This document shows positions 1 through 11,372 of a stretch of DNA of 64,000 nucleotides, one piece after another (position 1 is the first letter of the stretch; each line of letters begins with the position of its first letter). This stretch comes from Tragulus kanchil (lineage: Eukaryota > Chordata > Mammalia > Artiodactyla > Tragulidae), in contig JAIOJX010000025.1 in NCBI GenBank assembly GCA_022376925.1, forward strand, positions 96,499,608 to 96,563,607, read 5' to 3'. The notes under the pieces were generated by a model that had not been told where the DNA came from, made no database searches, and worked only from the letters and a program-made list of their open reading frames with translations. Made by a program: the position numbers and the translations under genes.

Positions 1-281
1 CTGGTACCAACCATGGGTTTCAAATGTATTCCTTGGAGTAATTGACACTGAGTGTTGCTTTTTCCCTTCTCTCTCTCTCTGCCTCATGAAATTGTAAGCC
101 CTAGAGAAGAAGCAGGATCTTCATACTAAGTAATGGAGATTTTTTTCTTCGAGTCCCCAAACATCCTTTTTAAAGGTCCCTATTTCTTTTAATACCCTTA
201 GGGACAATCCAAGTGGGTAATTCATAGTGTAATCTGATATTCTTGTGTTTTAAATGATGTTATATCTCTGTATTGCTTTAT
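1..281. other. unassigned flank
   Basis: AT-rich unique sequence with a short CT-rich tract near 66-84. I see no repeat family, exon or open frame of note before the SINE that starts at about 282. Confidence 0.5.
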
Positions 282-454
282 GGGCTTCCCTGGTGATTCA
301 GATGGTAAAGAATCTGCCTGCAATGCAGGACACCTGAGTTCAGTCCCTGAGTTGGGAAGATCCCCTGGAGAAGGAAATGGCAACCCACTTCAGTGAGTTG
401 CCAATTCTTGCCTGGAGAATCCCATGGATAGAGAAGCCTGGTGGGCAATAGTCC
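282..454 (+). mobile_element. Bov-tA SINE (tRNA-Glu-derived)
   Basis: The head GGGCTTCCCTGGTGATTCAG, a degenerate B-box region and the motif GATCCCCTGGAGAAGGAAATGG (given here only as a landmark near 360-381), followed by a CCTGGTGGGC tail, are diagnostic of ruminant Bov-tA. The 3' end is truncated after the tail motif and no target-site duplication is obvious. It is diverged, so inactive. Confidence 0.93.
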
Positions 455-683
455 TTGGACTTGCCTAAGAGTTGCTTTTACTAGTATTATTGTATTTTCA
501 TTGAAACTTTGTAGGACAAAATGCCTTTTGTTCTATAATGGTAGAATCACAAGCAAGAAATATTCTGATTGAGTTATAGAGGGGCTCTGAAATTGAAATG
601 ACTTCCCATACTTGCGTGTGAATCTTGATTTTAACATTCTCTCCCTCAGCCACTCCATATAGTCTTATCAGCTAATTAAACAC
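455..683. other. unassigned spacer
   Basis: AT-rich sequence between the SINE and the first tandem duplication. Nothing recognisable. Confidence 0.4.
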
Positions 684-2804
684 AAGAGTATTGAGTGGAC
701 AGTATGTAGAGAGTATACTTTGTGTTGGATATGACCACAAGGGACTGCCCTTAAGTTGCTTATACTCAAGTGTTGACAGCTTTGTGTGAACTGAGATTCT
801 GAAATCTTGTTTCTGTGGGCAACAGATGACAGACATTTGAGGGTGGAGAGGACAAGAACTGGTTTTTACAGAATATTCACTGTGTGCCATATACCATGTG
901 CTGGGTCCTCTGTGAATAGTTTCTCATAAATCCTTACATTATACCAACACAGATTGACATGATCATTCAAATTTAAAGAGAAGGAAGATTTTACATTCCA
1001 AAGTCTTTTTTTTTCTTCTTAGGCCAAATTATCTCTAAGAATGAGGTGGTGATACTGGCCAGAGTTGATTAAATTGGGTAGTCTTTGACTCTGCTCATTT
1101 TTTTTTTTTTTGGCTTGTAGCACTGACTTCATAATCTTTCTTCTAAATCACCTTATGAGAAAGTTTGCTTCTCATAGTCAATAAATAACTGAGTGGTTTT
1201 GGATTGGGGCTCTTAGTTATTATTATATTTATGTTCAGATCCAAGTAAAGCTTCCTGACAGAATGAAAAGGCCAAATGAGTGTGTTGATCATTAAAGCTA
1301 AAAGGGATGATTTCTGACACTGGCATGGTGGGAAATAAATTCTTACCAGAAACTGAGTTAACAATTGACCAGGTTGTCCCTGTATGAAGGTCTCTTTTCA
1401 TGAGGAAGCTGACACCTGGGGAGAATGTAAGACCTGTTTGCACTTTTTTTTTTATCTCAGAGTTGATAATTGTCTTTTCTATTTCAGAGGCTCATCCAGC
1501 AGTTTATTAAATGGTGCCCTCATGGCCTCAAAGAACTCTATCTTCTATGAATTACCATCTCATTCTGAGGAAATTGCTTAAGTCCTGGTGGAAAACTGAA
1601 AACTGTAAAATTTCTTGACTTTCTCTGCTCAAACAATCAATTCACTAATAATCAGTAAATTAAGGAGCAACATAATGGGATAGTAGAAAAAATGTAGAGC
1701 AAGGCAGATCTGGGTTTTAGTCCTGGCCCTTTTCTTTTTCTACCTAAGACTGGTAAGAATTCAAAGAGTATTGAGTGGACAGTATGTAGAGAGTATACTT
1801 TGTGTTGGATATGACCACAAGGGACTGCCCTTAAGTTGCTTATACTCAAGTGTTGACAGCTTTGTGTGAACTGAGATTCTGAAATCTTGTTTCTGTGGGC
1901 AACAGATGACAGACATTTGAGGGTGGAGAGGACAAGAACTGGTTTTTACAGAATATTCACTGTGTGCCATATACCATGTGCTGGGTCCTCTGTGAATAGT
2001 TTCTCATAAATCCTTACATTATACCAACACAGATTGACATGATCATTCAAATTTAAAGAGAAGGAAGATTTTACATTCCAAAGTCTTTTTTTTTCTTCTT
2101 AGGCCAAATTATCTCTAAGAATGAGGTGGTGATACTGGCCAGAGTTGATTAAATTGGGTAGTCTTTGACTCTGCTCATTTTTTTTTTTTTTGGCTTGTAG
2201 CACTGACTTCATAATCTTTCTTCTAAATCACCTTATGAGAAAGTTTGCTTCTCATAGTCAATAAATAACTGAGTGGTTTTGGATTGGGGCTCTTAGTTAT
2301 TATTATATTTATGTTCAGATCCAAGTAAAGCTTCCTGACAGAATGAAAAGGCCAAATGAGTGTGTTGATCATTAAAGCTAAAAGGGATGATTTCTGACAC
2401 TGGCATGGTGGGAAATAAATTCTTACCAGAAACTGAGTTAACAATTGACCAGGTTGTCCCTGTATGAAGGTCTCTTTTCATGAGGAAGCTGACACCTGGG
2501 GAGAATGTAAGACCTGTTTGCACTTTTTTTATCTCAGAGTTGATAATTGTCTTTTCTATTTCAGAGGCTCATCCAGCAGTTTATTAAATGGTGCCCTCAT
2601 GGCCTCAAAGAACTCTATCTTCTATGAATTACCATCTCATTCTGAGGAAATTGCTTAAGTCCTGGTGGAAAACTGAAAACTGTAAAATTTCTTGACTTTC
2701 TCTGCTCAAACAATCAATTCACTAATAATCAGTAAATTAAGGAGCAACATAATGGGATAGTAGAAAAAATGTAGAGCAAGGCAGATCTGGGTTTTAGTCC
2801 TGGC
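684..2804. repeat. tandem duplication A (2 x about 1.04 kb)
   Basis: Copy 1 is 684-1727 and copy 2 is 1764-2804, offset 1080 falling to 1077 after a 3-T difference in the T-run at about 1444. Apart from that run the copies look identical by eye. A junction of about 36 bases (1728-1763) separates them. It reads like a corrupted version of the sequence that properly follows copy 2 (both contain TTCTACCTA). The unit holds two T-runs and the first bases of a MIR but no gene. Copy 2 ends inside the start of duplication B. Confidence 0.97.
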
Positions 2805-2960
2805 TCTTCTACCTAGTAATTTTGTAGACTATGGGTAAATTATTTAACCTCACTGCTAGTCAAGTTCCAGAACTGGATAAAAGAGGGTAATAAATCTGCC
2901 TCAGAGGCATGTTGCCGGCTTTAAATAAGATAAAGCATGTAGAAGATAGTCAATGCAGTC
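2743..2960 (+). repeat. MIR SINE
   Basis: It shows the MIR order: a CTGGGTTTTAGTCCTGGCTCT-like block, then a decayed GGGTAAATTATTTAACCTC core, then TAAATAAGATAAAGCATGTAG. It is the intact member of a set. A 5' fragment sits at 1663-1727 in copy 1 of duplication A, and a 5'-clipped copy at 3864-4055 in copy 2 of duplication B. Confidence 0.75.
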
Positions 2961-4978
2961 CTACAGCTGTAATGTATTTATATAATCCTGCCATCAATGA
3001 CTGTATAGAGAGGGAACTGTGGGACTCCAAGGAGTGCCATTCACCTGTGGTCAGTTCTGTGTAGTGGCTAGCTTTTGGAACCATTGTCCTTGTACTGAAG
3101 AACTAAGCGTACTGTCCATTGCAAAGAGAGTATTTTTTTTTTAAAGCAGTCATTATTACTCCTCCCATGGGACTTTCCCACCTGCTACTCTCTCTTGACA
3201 TCTTGGTTCGGTTGAGCAAACTACCTAACTTAAGCTTTTTCACTCTGGCTGAATGTTTCTTTTCAATAACCCACTTCCATTTTGGATACAGCAGACTGTG
3301 ACCTGGAATCTTGGAGTACTTTTTCCCATCCTAGAGGTAGAGATTAGCTCTTCTGTTTGACTGCAAGGTAGAATCAGAGACCACAAATAGCATGAGCTGG
3401 GTTTAGGTGAGACAGAGGACCTGCTTTTGTGAGTGAATGTGATAGCTTCATACTCTTGGAACTTGAACTTTAAAATTGTGGTTGTTTTCTTGAACTTGTA
3501 TTTCTTTATCAGAGAAGCACAAAAAGGCCTTTGAAAGTGGTGACAAAAAGAGTGAAAGGATCAATAGAACTCAATCAATACTAGGAATTTGGCACTTCTT
3601 TAGAGGGTGTCTGTGGAAGGCAAACTTTGTAATTGGGTCATTCGGCACTACTACAAACTTATGAATGCTGAACCTTAGGTGCAACCAAATTGTTAAGTCG
3701 ACAAAAATCAGCTTATGAATCTTAAAATGCATTGATTTTTGAATATCTTAGAATCATCTTCCTATTTTTAACATGCTGACTACAAGGTAATGTCTTACTC
3801 AAATGAATACTATTTACTTCATTCCTTTGGAGTACAAAAAAAAAAGAGAAAGAAACATTCCCAATGTAGAGCAAGGCAGATCTGGGTTTTAGTCCTGGCT
3901 CTTCTACCTAGTAATTTTGTAGACTATGGGTAAATTATTTAACCTCACTGCTAGTCAAGTTCCAGAACTGGATAAAAGAGGGTAATAAATCTGCCTCAGA
4001 GGCATGTTGCCGGCTTTAAATAAGATAAAGCATGTAGAAGATAGTCAATGCAGTCCTACAGCTGTAATGTATTTATATAATCCTGCCATCAATGACTGTA
4101 TAGAGAGGGAACTGTGGGACTCCAAGGAGTGCCATTCACCTGTGGTCAGTTCTGTGTAGTGGCTAGCTTTTGGAACCATTGTCCTTGTACTGAAGAACTA
4201 AGCGTACTGTCCATTGCAAAGAGAGTATTTTTTTTTTAAAGCAGTCATTATTACTCCTCCCATGGGACTTTCCCACCTGCTACTCTCTCTTGACATCTTG
4301 GTTCGGTTGAGCAAACTACCTAACTTAAGCTTTTTCACTCTGGCTGAATGTTTCTTTTTCAATAACCCACTTCCATTTTGGATACAGCAGACTGTGACCT
4401 GGAATCTTGGAGTACTTTTTCCCATCCTAGAGGTAGAGATTAGCTCTTCTGTTTGACTGCAAGGTAGAATCAGAGACCACAAATAGCATGAGCTGGGTTT
4501 AGGTGAGACAGAGGACCTGCTTTTGTGAGTGAATGTGATAGCTTCATACTCTTGGAACTTGAACTTTAAAATTGTGGTTGTTTTCTTGAACTTGTATTTC
4601 TTTATCAGAGAAGCACAAAAAGGCCTTTGAAAGTGGTGACAAAAAGAGTGAAAGGATCAATAGAACTCAATCAATACTAGGAATTTGGCACTTCTTTAGA
4701 GGGTGTCTGTGGAAGGCAAACTTTGTAATTGGGTCATTCGGCACTACTACAAACTTATGAATGCTGAACCTTAGGTGCAACCAAATTGTTAAGTCGACAA
4801 AAATCAGCTTATGAATCTTAAAATGCATTGATTTTTGAATATCTTAGAATCATCTTCCTATTTTTAACATGCTGACTACAAGGTAATGTCTTACTCAAAT
4901 GAATACTATTTACTTCATTCCTTTGGAGTACATCAGGAGAGAGAAAAGAGAAGAGAAAAATGAGAAAGAAACATTCCC
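2769..4978. repeat. tandem duplication B (2 x about 1.1 kb)
   Basis: Copy 1 is 2769-3862 and copy 2 is 3864-4978, initial offset 1095. Copy 1 loses about 20 bases of a purine-rich tract just before its end: 3832-3850 reads as an A-run where copy 2 at 4929-4963 has a GAGA-rich stretch. There is one further T-run length difference at about 3261 versus 4353. The start overlaps the last 36 bases of duplication A, so that segment occurs three times (1691, 2769 and 3864). Confidence 0.97.
3864..4055 (+). repeat. MIR SINE, second copy, 5'-clipped
   Basis: Duplicate of the MIR at 2743-2960 that lacks its first 26 or so bases, because duplication B begins inside it. The clip marks 3864 as a secondary breakpoint and not an ancestral MIR end. 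Confidence 0.75.
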
Positions 4979-5335
4979 TTGAGAATTACAGAAGGCTTGC
5001 TTTTTGTTCTTCCTATATATGTGAATTTATTTGAAACAAATTTTTTATTGATTGAAATTTGTACTGCTTAAGAGAGTGAGCATGTGATGATTGGGATAAA
5101 GGATGGAGAAGGTCATATTGGTGAGGTCTGCTCTGATCCAAATTCTTTCCATATTTGTTTAATCCTCATGATACCTCCATGAGGCTGGGGTTAATGTCAT
5201 TTAGCAATGAGAAAAGCCAGGCTCATATAAGATAATTTGCTCAGTATCGCATCTCTATCACACCTTTCATGCTGGCAGAGATTGGGTTCTAGCTCATATC
5301 ATATTTGCTGACTCCAAGTCAATTATCTTTCCTTT
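4979..5335. other. unassigned unique sequence
   Basis: Includes a short GCAATGAGAAAAGCCAGGCT-like stretch near 5204 that may be a decayed MIR core, too weak to call. Otherwise nothing recognisable. Confidence 0.35.
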
Positions 5336-5540
5336 AGACCAAGTCAGCAAACATTTTGAGGAAAGGGTTATACTGAAAAGGTTTTGAGGTTTATGGATTC
5401 TGTTTTAATCATACAACATGCTTATGTAATGAAAAACTAACCATTGACAATATGTGAACACATGATCACTGCTGTGTTCCAATAAAACTTTATAAAAATA
5501 GGTATAGAGTGGGATTTAGTTTTCAAGCCTAGTTTGCCAA
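5336..5540 (+). mobile_element. hAT-type DNA transposon fossil (MER family)
   Basis: The series GTCAGCAAACATTTT, TTGACAATATGTGAACA, GCTGTGTTCCAATAAAACTT and CTAGTTTGCCAA matches, in order, the non-autonomous hAT-Charlie-type MER elements that are terminally GCAAACT/AGTTTGCC symmetric. The exact subfamily is uncertain from memory. It is short and decayed, with no transposase remnant. Confidence 0.5.
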
Positions 5541-5880
5541 GCCTGGCAAGCTCCAGTTAATAAAAATCAGATGAACAAACCCCTAAATGAAATGAACGGA
5601 AAAGAGGTAAGTAAAGGTAAAATTTGGAGGGAGACACTTTGTAAAGGGCATCATAAATATATAGTTTTCCACATATATTGAGAGGAAAGATCATTTCATA
5701 TACACTGTATGACTGTGTCTGTTGTTTGTGTCAGTCACTGGAAGGCAAGCAGATTCTTCCTTAAATATATGAATGACTAGAATTTCAAATCTTACATCTT
5801 AGTTAACTACAGAAGACTAGGTCAGAGTACTCCATAACGTACACAAACTGACTTAGTTCTTAAACATATCATCATATTAT
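5541..5880. other. unassigned unique sequence
   Basis: AT-rich sequence without a recognisable family or an open frame. Confidence 0.4.
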
Positions 5881-5903
5881 TGAAAGTGAAAGTGAGTCAC
5901 TTA

Positions 5904-6215
5904 AGGCTTCCCTGATGGTCCAGTGGGTAAGGGCACCGCCTTGCAGTGCAAGGGGTGCCGGTTCGATCCCTGGCCTGGGAAGATCCCACATGCCGTGGAG
6001 CGGGTGGATCCATGTGTCCAATTGCTGAGCCGGAGCTCTGGAGCGCATGCGCCCAGAGCCAGTGCTCAGTGACAAGAGAGGCCACTGCGATGGGAGGCCC
6101 ACACGAGCCAAAAGAACAAAGATGGATGAAAATAGATAAATGAAAGACCAATAGAAGTGGCCCACCCGCCCCTCTCCCTCCCCAACCCGACCCCCACCCC
6201 CCCCAAAAAAAAAAA
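5904..6215 (+). mobile_element. CHR-type tRNA-Glu SINE, young, with target-site duplication
   Basis: The head GGCTTCCCTGATGGTCCAGT, a perfect B box GGTTCGATCCC at 5960-5970 and a GC-rich body end in a long C/A-rich tail at 6160-6215. A 16-base target-site duplication (GAAAGTGAGTCACTTA) lies at 5888-5903 and 6216-6231. It landed in the 3' end of a reverse Bov-tA. It shares a C-rich 3' extension with the copies at 21348 and 61446. Confidence 0.88.
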
Positions 6216-6422
6216 GAAAGTGAGTCACTTAGTCATGTTTGACTCTTTGCAACCCCATGGACTATAGCCCACCAGATTCCTCTATCTTTGGAATTCTTCA
6301 AGCAAGACTACTGAAGTGGGTAGCTATTCCCTTCTCCAGTGGATCTTCCCAACCCTGGGATCAAACCTGGATCTCCTGCATTGCAGGCAGATTCTTTGTT
6401 GTCTGAATCACCAGGGAAATCC
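6216..6422 (-). mobile_element. Bov-tA SINE split by a younger SINE
   Basis: Reverse-strand Bov-tA. Its 3' end (about 5881-5903) was separated from the body (6216-6422) by the CHR-type insertion. Motifs are GACTCTTTGCAACCCCATGG, CTTCTCCAGTGGATCTTCCC and the reversed head CACCAGGGAAATCC. Confidence 0.92.
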
Positions 6423-7211
6423 TTATATTATTGAAGCAATTCTAATATCACAAAGCCAGACAGATAAAATTTACTTTTAAGGTAAAACTGTAGTGTTATT
6501 TTCTCTACTGAAGATACCAGGGATAAAACACTTATAAAAAATTTTTTTTGAAATTTGTTTATTAGCTTTACATGTTAAACAGAGACTGGGAGGCCCAAAA
6601 CATGGTGCTAACTAAAATTTGGTGAAAATATTTCTTTACAAATATCAATGTAAGTATATGAAAATTCCAAAAACAACTTCTTAACTCTCACTAAATTCCA
6701 TAGGAAATTTTCAAGTTGGTCCCCTATAAAAATATGCAGGACATTTGGTAGTCAGAAATTACCTAGTGCAGTAACTAAACCAAAAAATGTGAAAAGCCGT
6801 TTGCAGTAGATGTCAGGTTCAGCGGCTTAATATTTGGGTTCAAAAAGCCTGTTACAGTAGTTAAGGCCAGAAAGGATAAAAGTCTGAGTTGAGACAGCAT
6901 CTCTTTCTGTGCAGGAAGGATGAATATGAGAAGTTTTTATGTTGTAGAATTGAAGAAAAGTCATGTATTAATTAAAAGTCAGTATAGTTGATGATAATCA
7001 TGATGATGACTATGGTGATTTTTGGTGGCGGGTAACAGAACCTGACTGGTGAACTTAAGTAGAAATGGTGATTTATTGGCAGGATACTGGGTAGCTCATG
7101 TCACTGAAGAAAAGTATTGCATGTAATTGGTCAAATCTTAGAAAGGCAGAAATCAGGAAACCTCTAGAGACGTTAACACTGAGCATCCATGTATCTTCTT
7201 TCTGGGGTGCT
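6423..7211. other. unassigned unique sequence
   Basis: Contains an A/T-run at about 6537-6549 and a block at 7026-7110 that reads like part of an older interspersed repeat I cannot name. No exon signal. Confidence 0.35.
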
Positions 7212-7499
7212 GTCATATGTTGTTGACTTCCAATCTGCGGTTAGTTGTGTTAAAGATCCCAATTAAAGTCTTCATTGTATCCATGCCCTTTGATCTGTAA
7301 GACTGTAGTCCCATTGCATTCTGACTTTGAAATTGGTCCTGGACCAGTGGCAAGCATAATGTAATCAGAAACTTGACTAAGCACTTAAGGATTTCTGCTT
7401 CATTGCTTGTTCCTTGTCTTTGCTGTGAAAATATGTCCAGGCTAGACTGTAGCATGATGTGGCACATGAAGAAGAGCTGAGTCATCACAGTTCTCTGAA

Positions 7500-7705
7500 C
7501 TGAGCCCCCAGCTGTGACAGAAAGCTTGCTTGGAAACTGCCTACATCACCTGCAGCAAATGGATACACATCAATGAGCTCCATCAAACCTAGTGCAGCTC
7601 AGCAGAACTATATATCTGCCCCATAGACTTATGAGAAATAATAAATTGCTCTTTAAGTTAATTTTGTGAGTGTTTATTACACAGTAACAGCTAACTGATA
7701 CACCA
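7500..7705 (+). mobile_element. MaLR-type LTR 3' part (MLT1-like)
   Basis: TGAGAAATAATAAATTGCTC, then TTAAGTTAATTTTGTG, then TTATTACACAGTAACAGCTAACTGATACA follows the usual 3' end of ERVL-MaLR LTRs, which have an AATAAA signal and end in an ACTGATACA-like motif. A solo, decayed LTR with no internal region next to it. Confidence 0.5.
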
Positions 7706-7934
7706 ACTCTATGTCTCTTGATTCAAGTTTCATTTTCTTGAATAAGAGTCTCTGTTTGATTTGGTTTGGTTCTTATGTTATATTCTTGAGTCGTTTATCT
7801 GTTACTAAAGGATAGGTGAAAAATTGTGAGCTGGAGAAATACCCCAACTACTAATTTACACATGGAGGAGGGACCAGGATAAAGAGAACAAAACTCCTAG
7901 AATATTTGTAAACATTCTCAGGGTTTTACCAAAC

Positions 7935-8160
7935 TCTTTTTAAAAAAATATTTAATCTCTTTTTACTGAAATATAGTACAATGTTGTGTTACTTTCAGGT
8001 GTAGAGCAGAGTGATTCAGTTTCATATATGTATGTATATGTGCATATATATATATATGTATATATATGAATAATATTTTGTATATTCTTTTTTTCAAATT
8101 CTTTTTCTTTGTTGGTTATTACAAAATATTAAGTATAGTTCCCCAAACACCACATTTAAA
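7935..8160 (-). mobile_element. L1 3' end fragment
   Basis: ACTGAAATATAGTACAATGT, GTGTTACTTTCAGGTGTAGAG and AAGTATAGTTCCCC are the reverse complement of the ungulate L1 3' UTR end. An (AT/GT)n stretch at 8026-8070 lies within it. Confidence 0.7.
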
Positions 8161-8632
8161 AATTCAAAAAAAGCCACTGAATATCTCAGAAAGAGAGCAT
8201 TAAAATCTGTGTTAATTGACTACACCGTCTTTAGGAGAGATGCAGTTTTGCTCCTGAGTAAAGCAGGGTAATGATTCAGGCTAAAAATCTCCTGTCCAGG
8301 GGCCTAAAGCAGTCAGACAAAGCCAACTCTTAGGCTTGATTTACAAGTCATATATGTTGTTGACTTCCTGCGGTTAGTTGTGTTAAAGATCCCAATTAAA
8401 GTCTTCATTGTATCCATGCCCTTTGATCTGTAAGACTGTAGTCCCATTGCATTCTGACTTTGAAATTGGTCCTGGACCAGTGGCAAGCATAATGTAATCA
8501 GAAACTTGACTAAGCACTTAAGGATTTCTGCTTCATTGCTTGTTCCTTGTCTTTGCTGTGAAAATATGTCCAGGCTAGACTGTAGCATGATGTGGCACAT
8601 GAAGAAGAGCTGAGTCATCACAGTTCTCTGAA

Positions 8633-8836
8633 CTGAGCCCCCAGCTGTGACAGAAAGCTTGCTTGGAAACTGCCTACATCACCTGCAGCAAATGGATACA
8701 CATCAATGAGCTCCATCAAACCTAGTGCAGCTCAGCAGAACTATATATCTGCCCCATAGACTTATGAGAAATAATAAATTGCTCTTTAAGTTAATTTTGT
8801 GAGTGTTTATTACACAGTAACAGCTAACTGATACAC
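8633..8836 (+). mobile_element. MaLR-type LTR 3' part, second copy
   Basis: Duplicate of 7500-7705 within copy 2 of duplication C. No visible difference, so not an independent insertion. Confidence 0.5.
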
Positions 8837-9067
8837 CAACTCTATGTCTCTTGATTCAAGTTTCATTTTCTTGAATAAGAGTCTCTGTTTGATTTGGTTT
8901 GGTTCTTATGTTATATTCTTGAGTCGTTTATCTGTTACTAAAGGATAGGTGAAAAATTGTGAGCTGGAGAAATACCCCAACTACTAATTTACACATGGAG
9001 GAGGGACCAGGATAAAGAGAACAAAACTCCTAGAATATTTGTAAACATTCTCAGGGTTTTACCAAAC

Positions 9068-9294
9068 TCTTTTTTAAAAAAAAATATTTAATCTCTTTTT
9101 ACTGAAATATAGTACAATGTTGTGTTACTTTCAGGTGTAGAGCAGAGTGATTCAGTTTCATATATGTATGTATATGTGCATATATATATATATGTATATA
9201 TATGAATAATATTTTGTATATTCTTTTTTTCAAATTCTTTTTCTTTGTTGGTTATTACAAAATATTAAGTATAGTTCCCCAAACACCACATTTA
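9068..9294 (-). mobile_element. L1 3' end fragment, second copy
   Basis: Duplicate of 7935-8160. It carries a longer A-run at its start (9071-9084), and the (AT)n block repeats at 9159-9203. Confidence 0.7.
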
Positions 9295-9644
9295 AAAATT
9301 CAAAAAAAGCCACTGAATATCTCAGAAAGAGAGCATTAAAATCTGTGTTAATTGACTACACCGTCTTTAGGAGAGATGCAGTTTTGCTCCTGAGTAAAGC
9401 AGGGTAATGATTCAGGCTAAAAATCTCCTGTCCAGGGGCCTAAAGCAGTCAGACAAAGCCAACTCTTAGGCTTGATTTACAAGCCTGAAACACTCAGGAT
9501 TCACTATCAGTGTCCTTTGTTGCTTAAAATTTCGACAAAGGACATTTTGCAATTAAGATATTAGCAATTTTTAAGACTTTATCATTTTACCTTGTTTATT
9601 TTTTAGGTGAAAAGCTCTCAAAGATTTATTTGTTTTCATATCTG

Positions 9645-10240
9645 TAAAGTCTTCTTTTAAACTGGAGTATAATTGCTTTACAATGTTCTATTAGTTTCTG
9701 CCGTACAACAGTATGTATCAGCTATCTATATGTCTACACATACCTCCTCTCTCTTGAACCTCCCTCCCACCCCATTCCTATCTCACCCCTCTAGATCATC
9801 ATAGAGCATGGAACTGAGCTTCTTGTGCTATTCAGCAGGTTTCCACTAGGTACATATTTTACTTATGAATATGTCAAGGTGTTAGTTGCTCAGTCATATC
9901 TGACTCTATGACCTCATGGACTGTAGCTCGGGCCCGATTCCCCTGTCCATGGAATTCTCCAGGCAAGAATACTGGAGCCAATAACCATTTACTTCTCCAG
10001 GGGATCTTCCTGACACAGGGATCGAACTAAGGGAGCACATTGCAGGCAGATTCTTAACCATCTGAGCCACAAGGAAAGGAGTATTTTATGTATAATAGTG
10101 CATATATGTCAATGCTACTGTCTCACATTATCTCACCCATTTCTTCTTACTCTGTGCCCCCTATCTGTGTCACTGTTTCTGTCCTGCAAATAGATTCATC
10201 AGTACTGTTTTTCTTCCTAAAAATATGGCTTCACCAAATA
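9645..10240 (-). mobile_element. L1 3' UTR fragment interrupted by a SINE
   Basis: Reverse-strand ungulate L1 3' UTR: GGAGTATAATTGCTTTACAA, CCTCCCTCCCACCCCATTCC, GTGCTATTCAGCAGG, then, after the SINE at 9873-10079, ATATATGTCAATGCTACTGTC and CCTGCAAATAGATTCATCAG. The flanks resume in register, so the SINE entered an existing L1 fragment. Confidence 0.72.
9873..10079 (-). mobile_element. Bov-tA SINE inside L1 3' UTR
   Basis: Reverse Bov-tA: TTAGTTGCTCAGTCATATCTG, CAGGCAAGAATACTGGAG and CTTCTCCAGGGGATCTTCC. An imperfect site duplication, TATTTTACTTAT / TATTTTATGTAT, is plausible at 9855 and 10083. Confidence 0.9.
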
Positions 10241-10776
10241 CTTGAGAACAAGAGCTTTTAGAATTTCACTGATGTAGTTGTGAATCAGCACTGGGGAAAT
10301 TGCTTGTTCATAAGAACCCAAGAAATGATTGATCAAACCTGTAAAGAAGTTCATTGAATGGAAAATATAAAAAGAACCCGTTTTTCATCTTTGCATCCTT
10401 AGTGCCTAACAAAATATAGCACATAGAAAACAAAGTTTTTTTAGAGAGGGGCTGAGCATCAAACGAACTGGTCAGAATATAATATGAAGTGTTAATATTG
10501 AAAAGAGTGACCAAATTATATTAGTTTTATATATCATCACATGATGTTCAGTGACTATTAATTATAAAGAAGCAATAATTTGAGCTGGAAACCAAAGGAA
10601 AAATATTAGCTAAAGCCTGAAACACTCAGGATTCACTATCAGTGTCCTTTGTTGCTTAAAATTTCGACAAAGGACATTTTGCAATTAAGATATTAGCAAT
10701 TTTTAAGACTTTATCATTTTACCTTGTTTATTTTTTAGGTGAAAAGCTCTCAAAGATTTATTTGTTTTCATATCTG

Positions 10777-11372
10777 TAAAGTCTTCTTTTAAACTGGAGT
10801 ATAATTGCTTTACAATGTTCTATTAGTTTCTGCCGTACAACAGTATGTATCAGCTATCTATATGTCTACACATACCTCCTCTCTCTTGAACCTCCCTCCC
10901 ACCCCATTCCTATCTCACCCCTCTAGATCATCATAGAGCATGGAACTGAGCTTCTTGTGCTATTCAGCAGGTTTCCACTAGGTACATATTTTACTTATGA
11001 ATATGTCAAGGTGTTAGTTGCTCAGTCATATCTGACTCTATGACCTCATGGACTGTAGCTCGGCCAGATTCCCCTGTCCATGGAATTCTCCAGGCAAGAA
11101 TACTGGAGCCAATAACCATTTACTTCTCCAGGGGATCTTCCTGACACAGGGATCGAACTAAGGGAGCACATTGCAGGCAGATTCTTAACCATCTGAGCCA
11201 CAAGGAAAGGAGTATTTTATGTATAATAGTGCATATATGTCAATGCTACTGTCTCACATTATCTCACCCATTTCTTCTTACTCTGTGCCCCCTATCTGTG
11301 TCACTGTTTCTGTCCTGCAAATAGATTCATCAGTACTGTTTTTCTTCCTAAAAATATGGCTTCACCAAATAC
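10777..11372 (-). mobile_element. L1 3' UTR fragment with SINE, second copy
   Basis: Duplicate of 9645-10240 inside copy 2 of duplication D, with the same SINE at the same relative position. Confidence 0.7.
11005..11210 (-). mobile_element. Bov-tA SINE, second copy
   Basis: Duplicate of 9873-10079. It lacks one base in the GGGCCC stretch. Confidence 0.9.

Larger units (their letters stand above)
7212..9483. repeat. tandem duplication C (2 x about 1.135 kb)
   Basis: Copy 1 is 7212-8347 and copy 2 is 8347-9483, offset 1135. The copies share GTCATAT at the join. Near the start, copy 1 has CCAATCTGCGG where copy 2 has CCTGCGG. A/T-run lengths differ at about 7938 versus 9071. The second copy ends within three bases of where duplication D begins. 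Confidence 0.97.

Noticed and set aside
5960..5970. Functional tRNA-Glu gene
   Set aside because: The B box is good, but the sequence cannot fold into a full tRNA and continues into a SINE body and A-rich tail.
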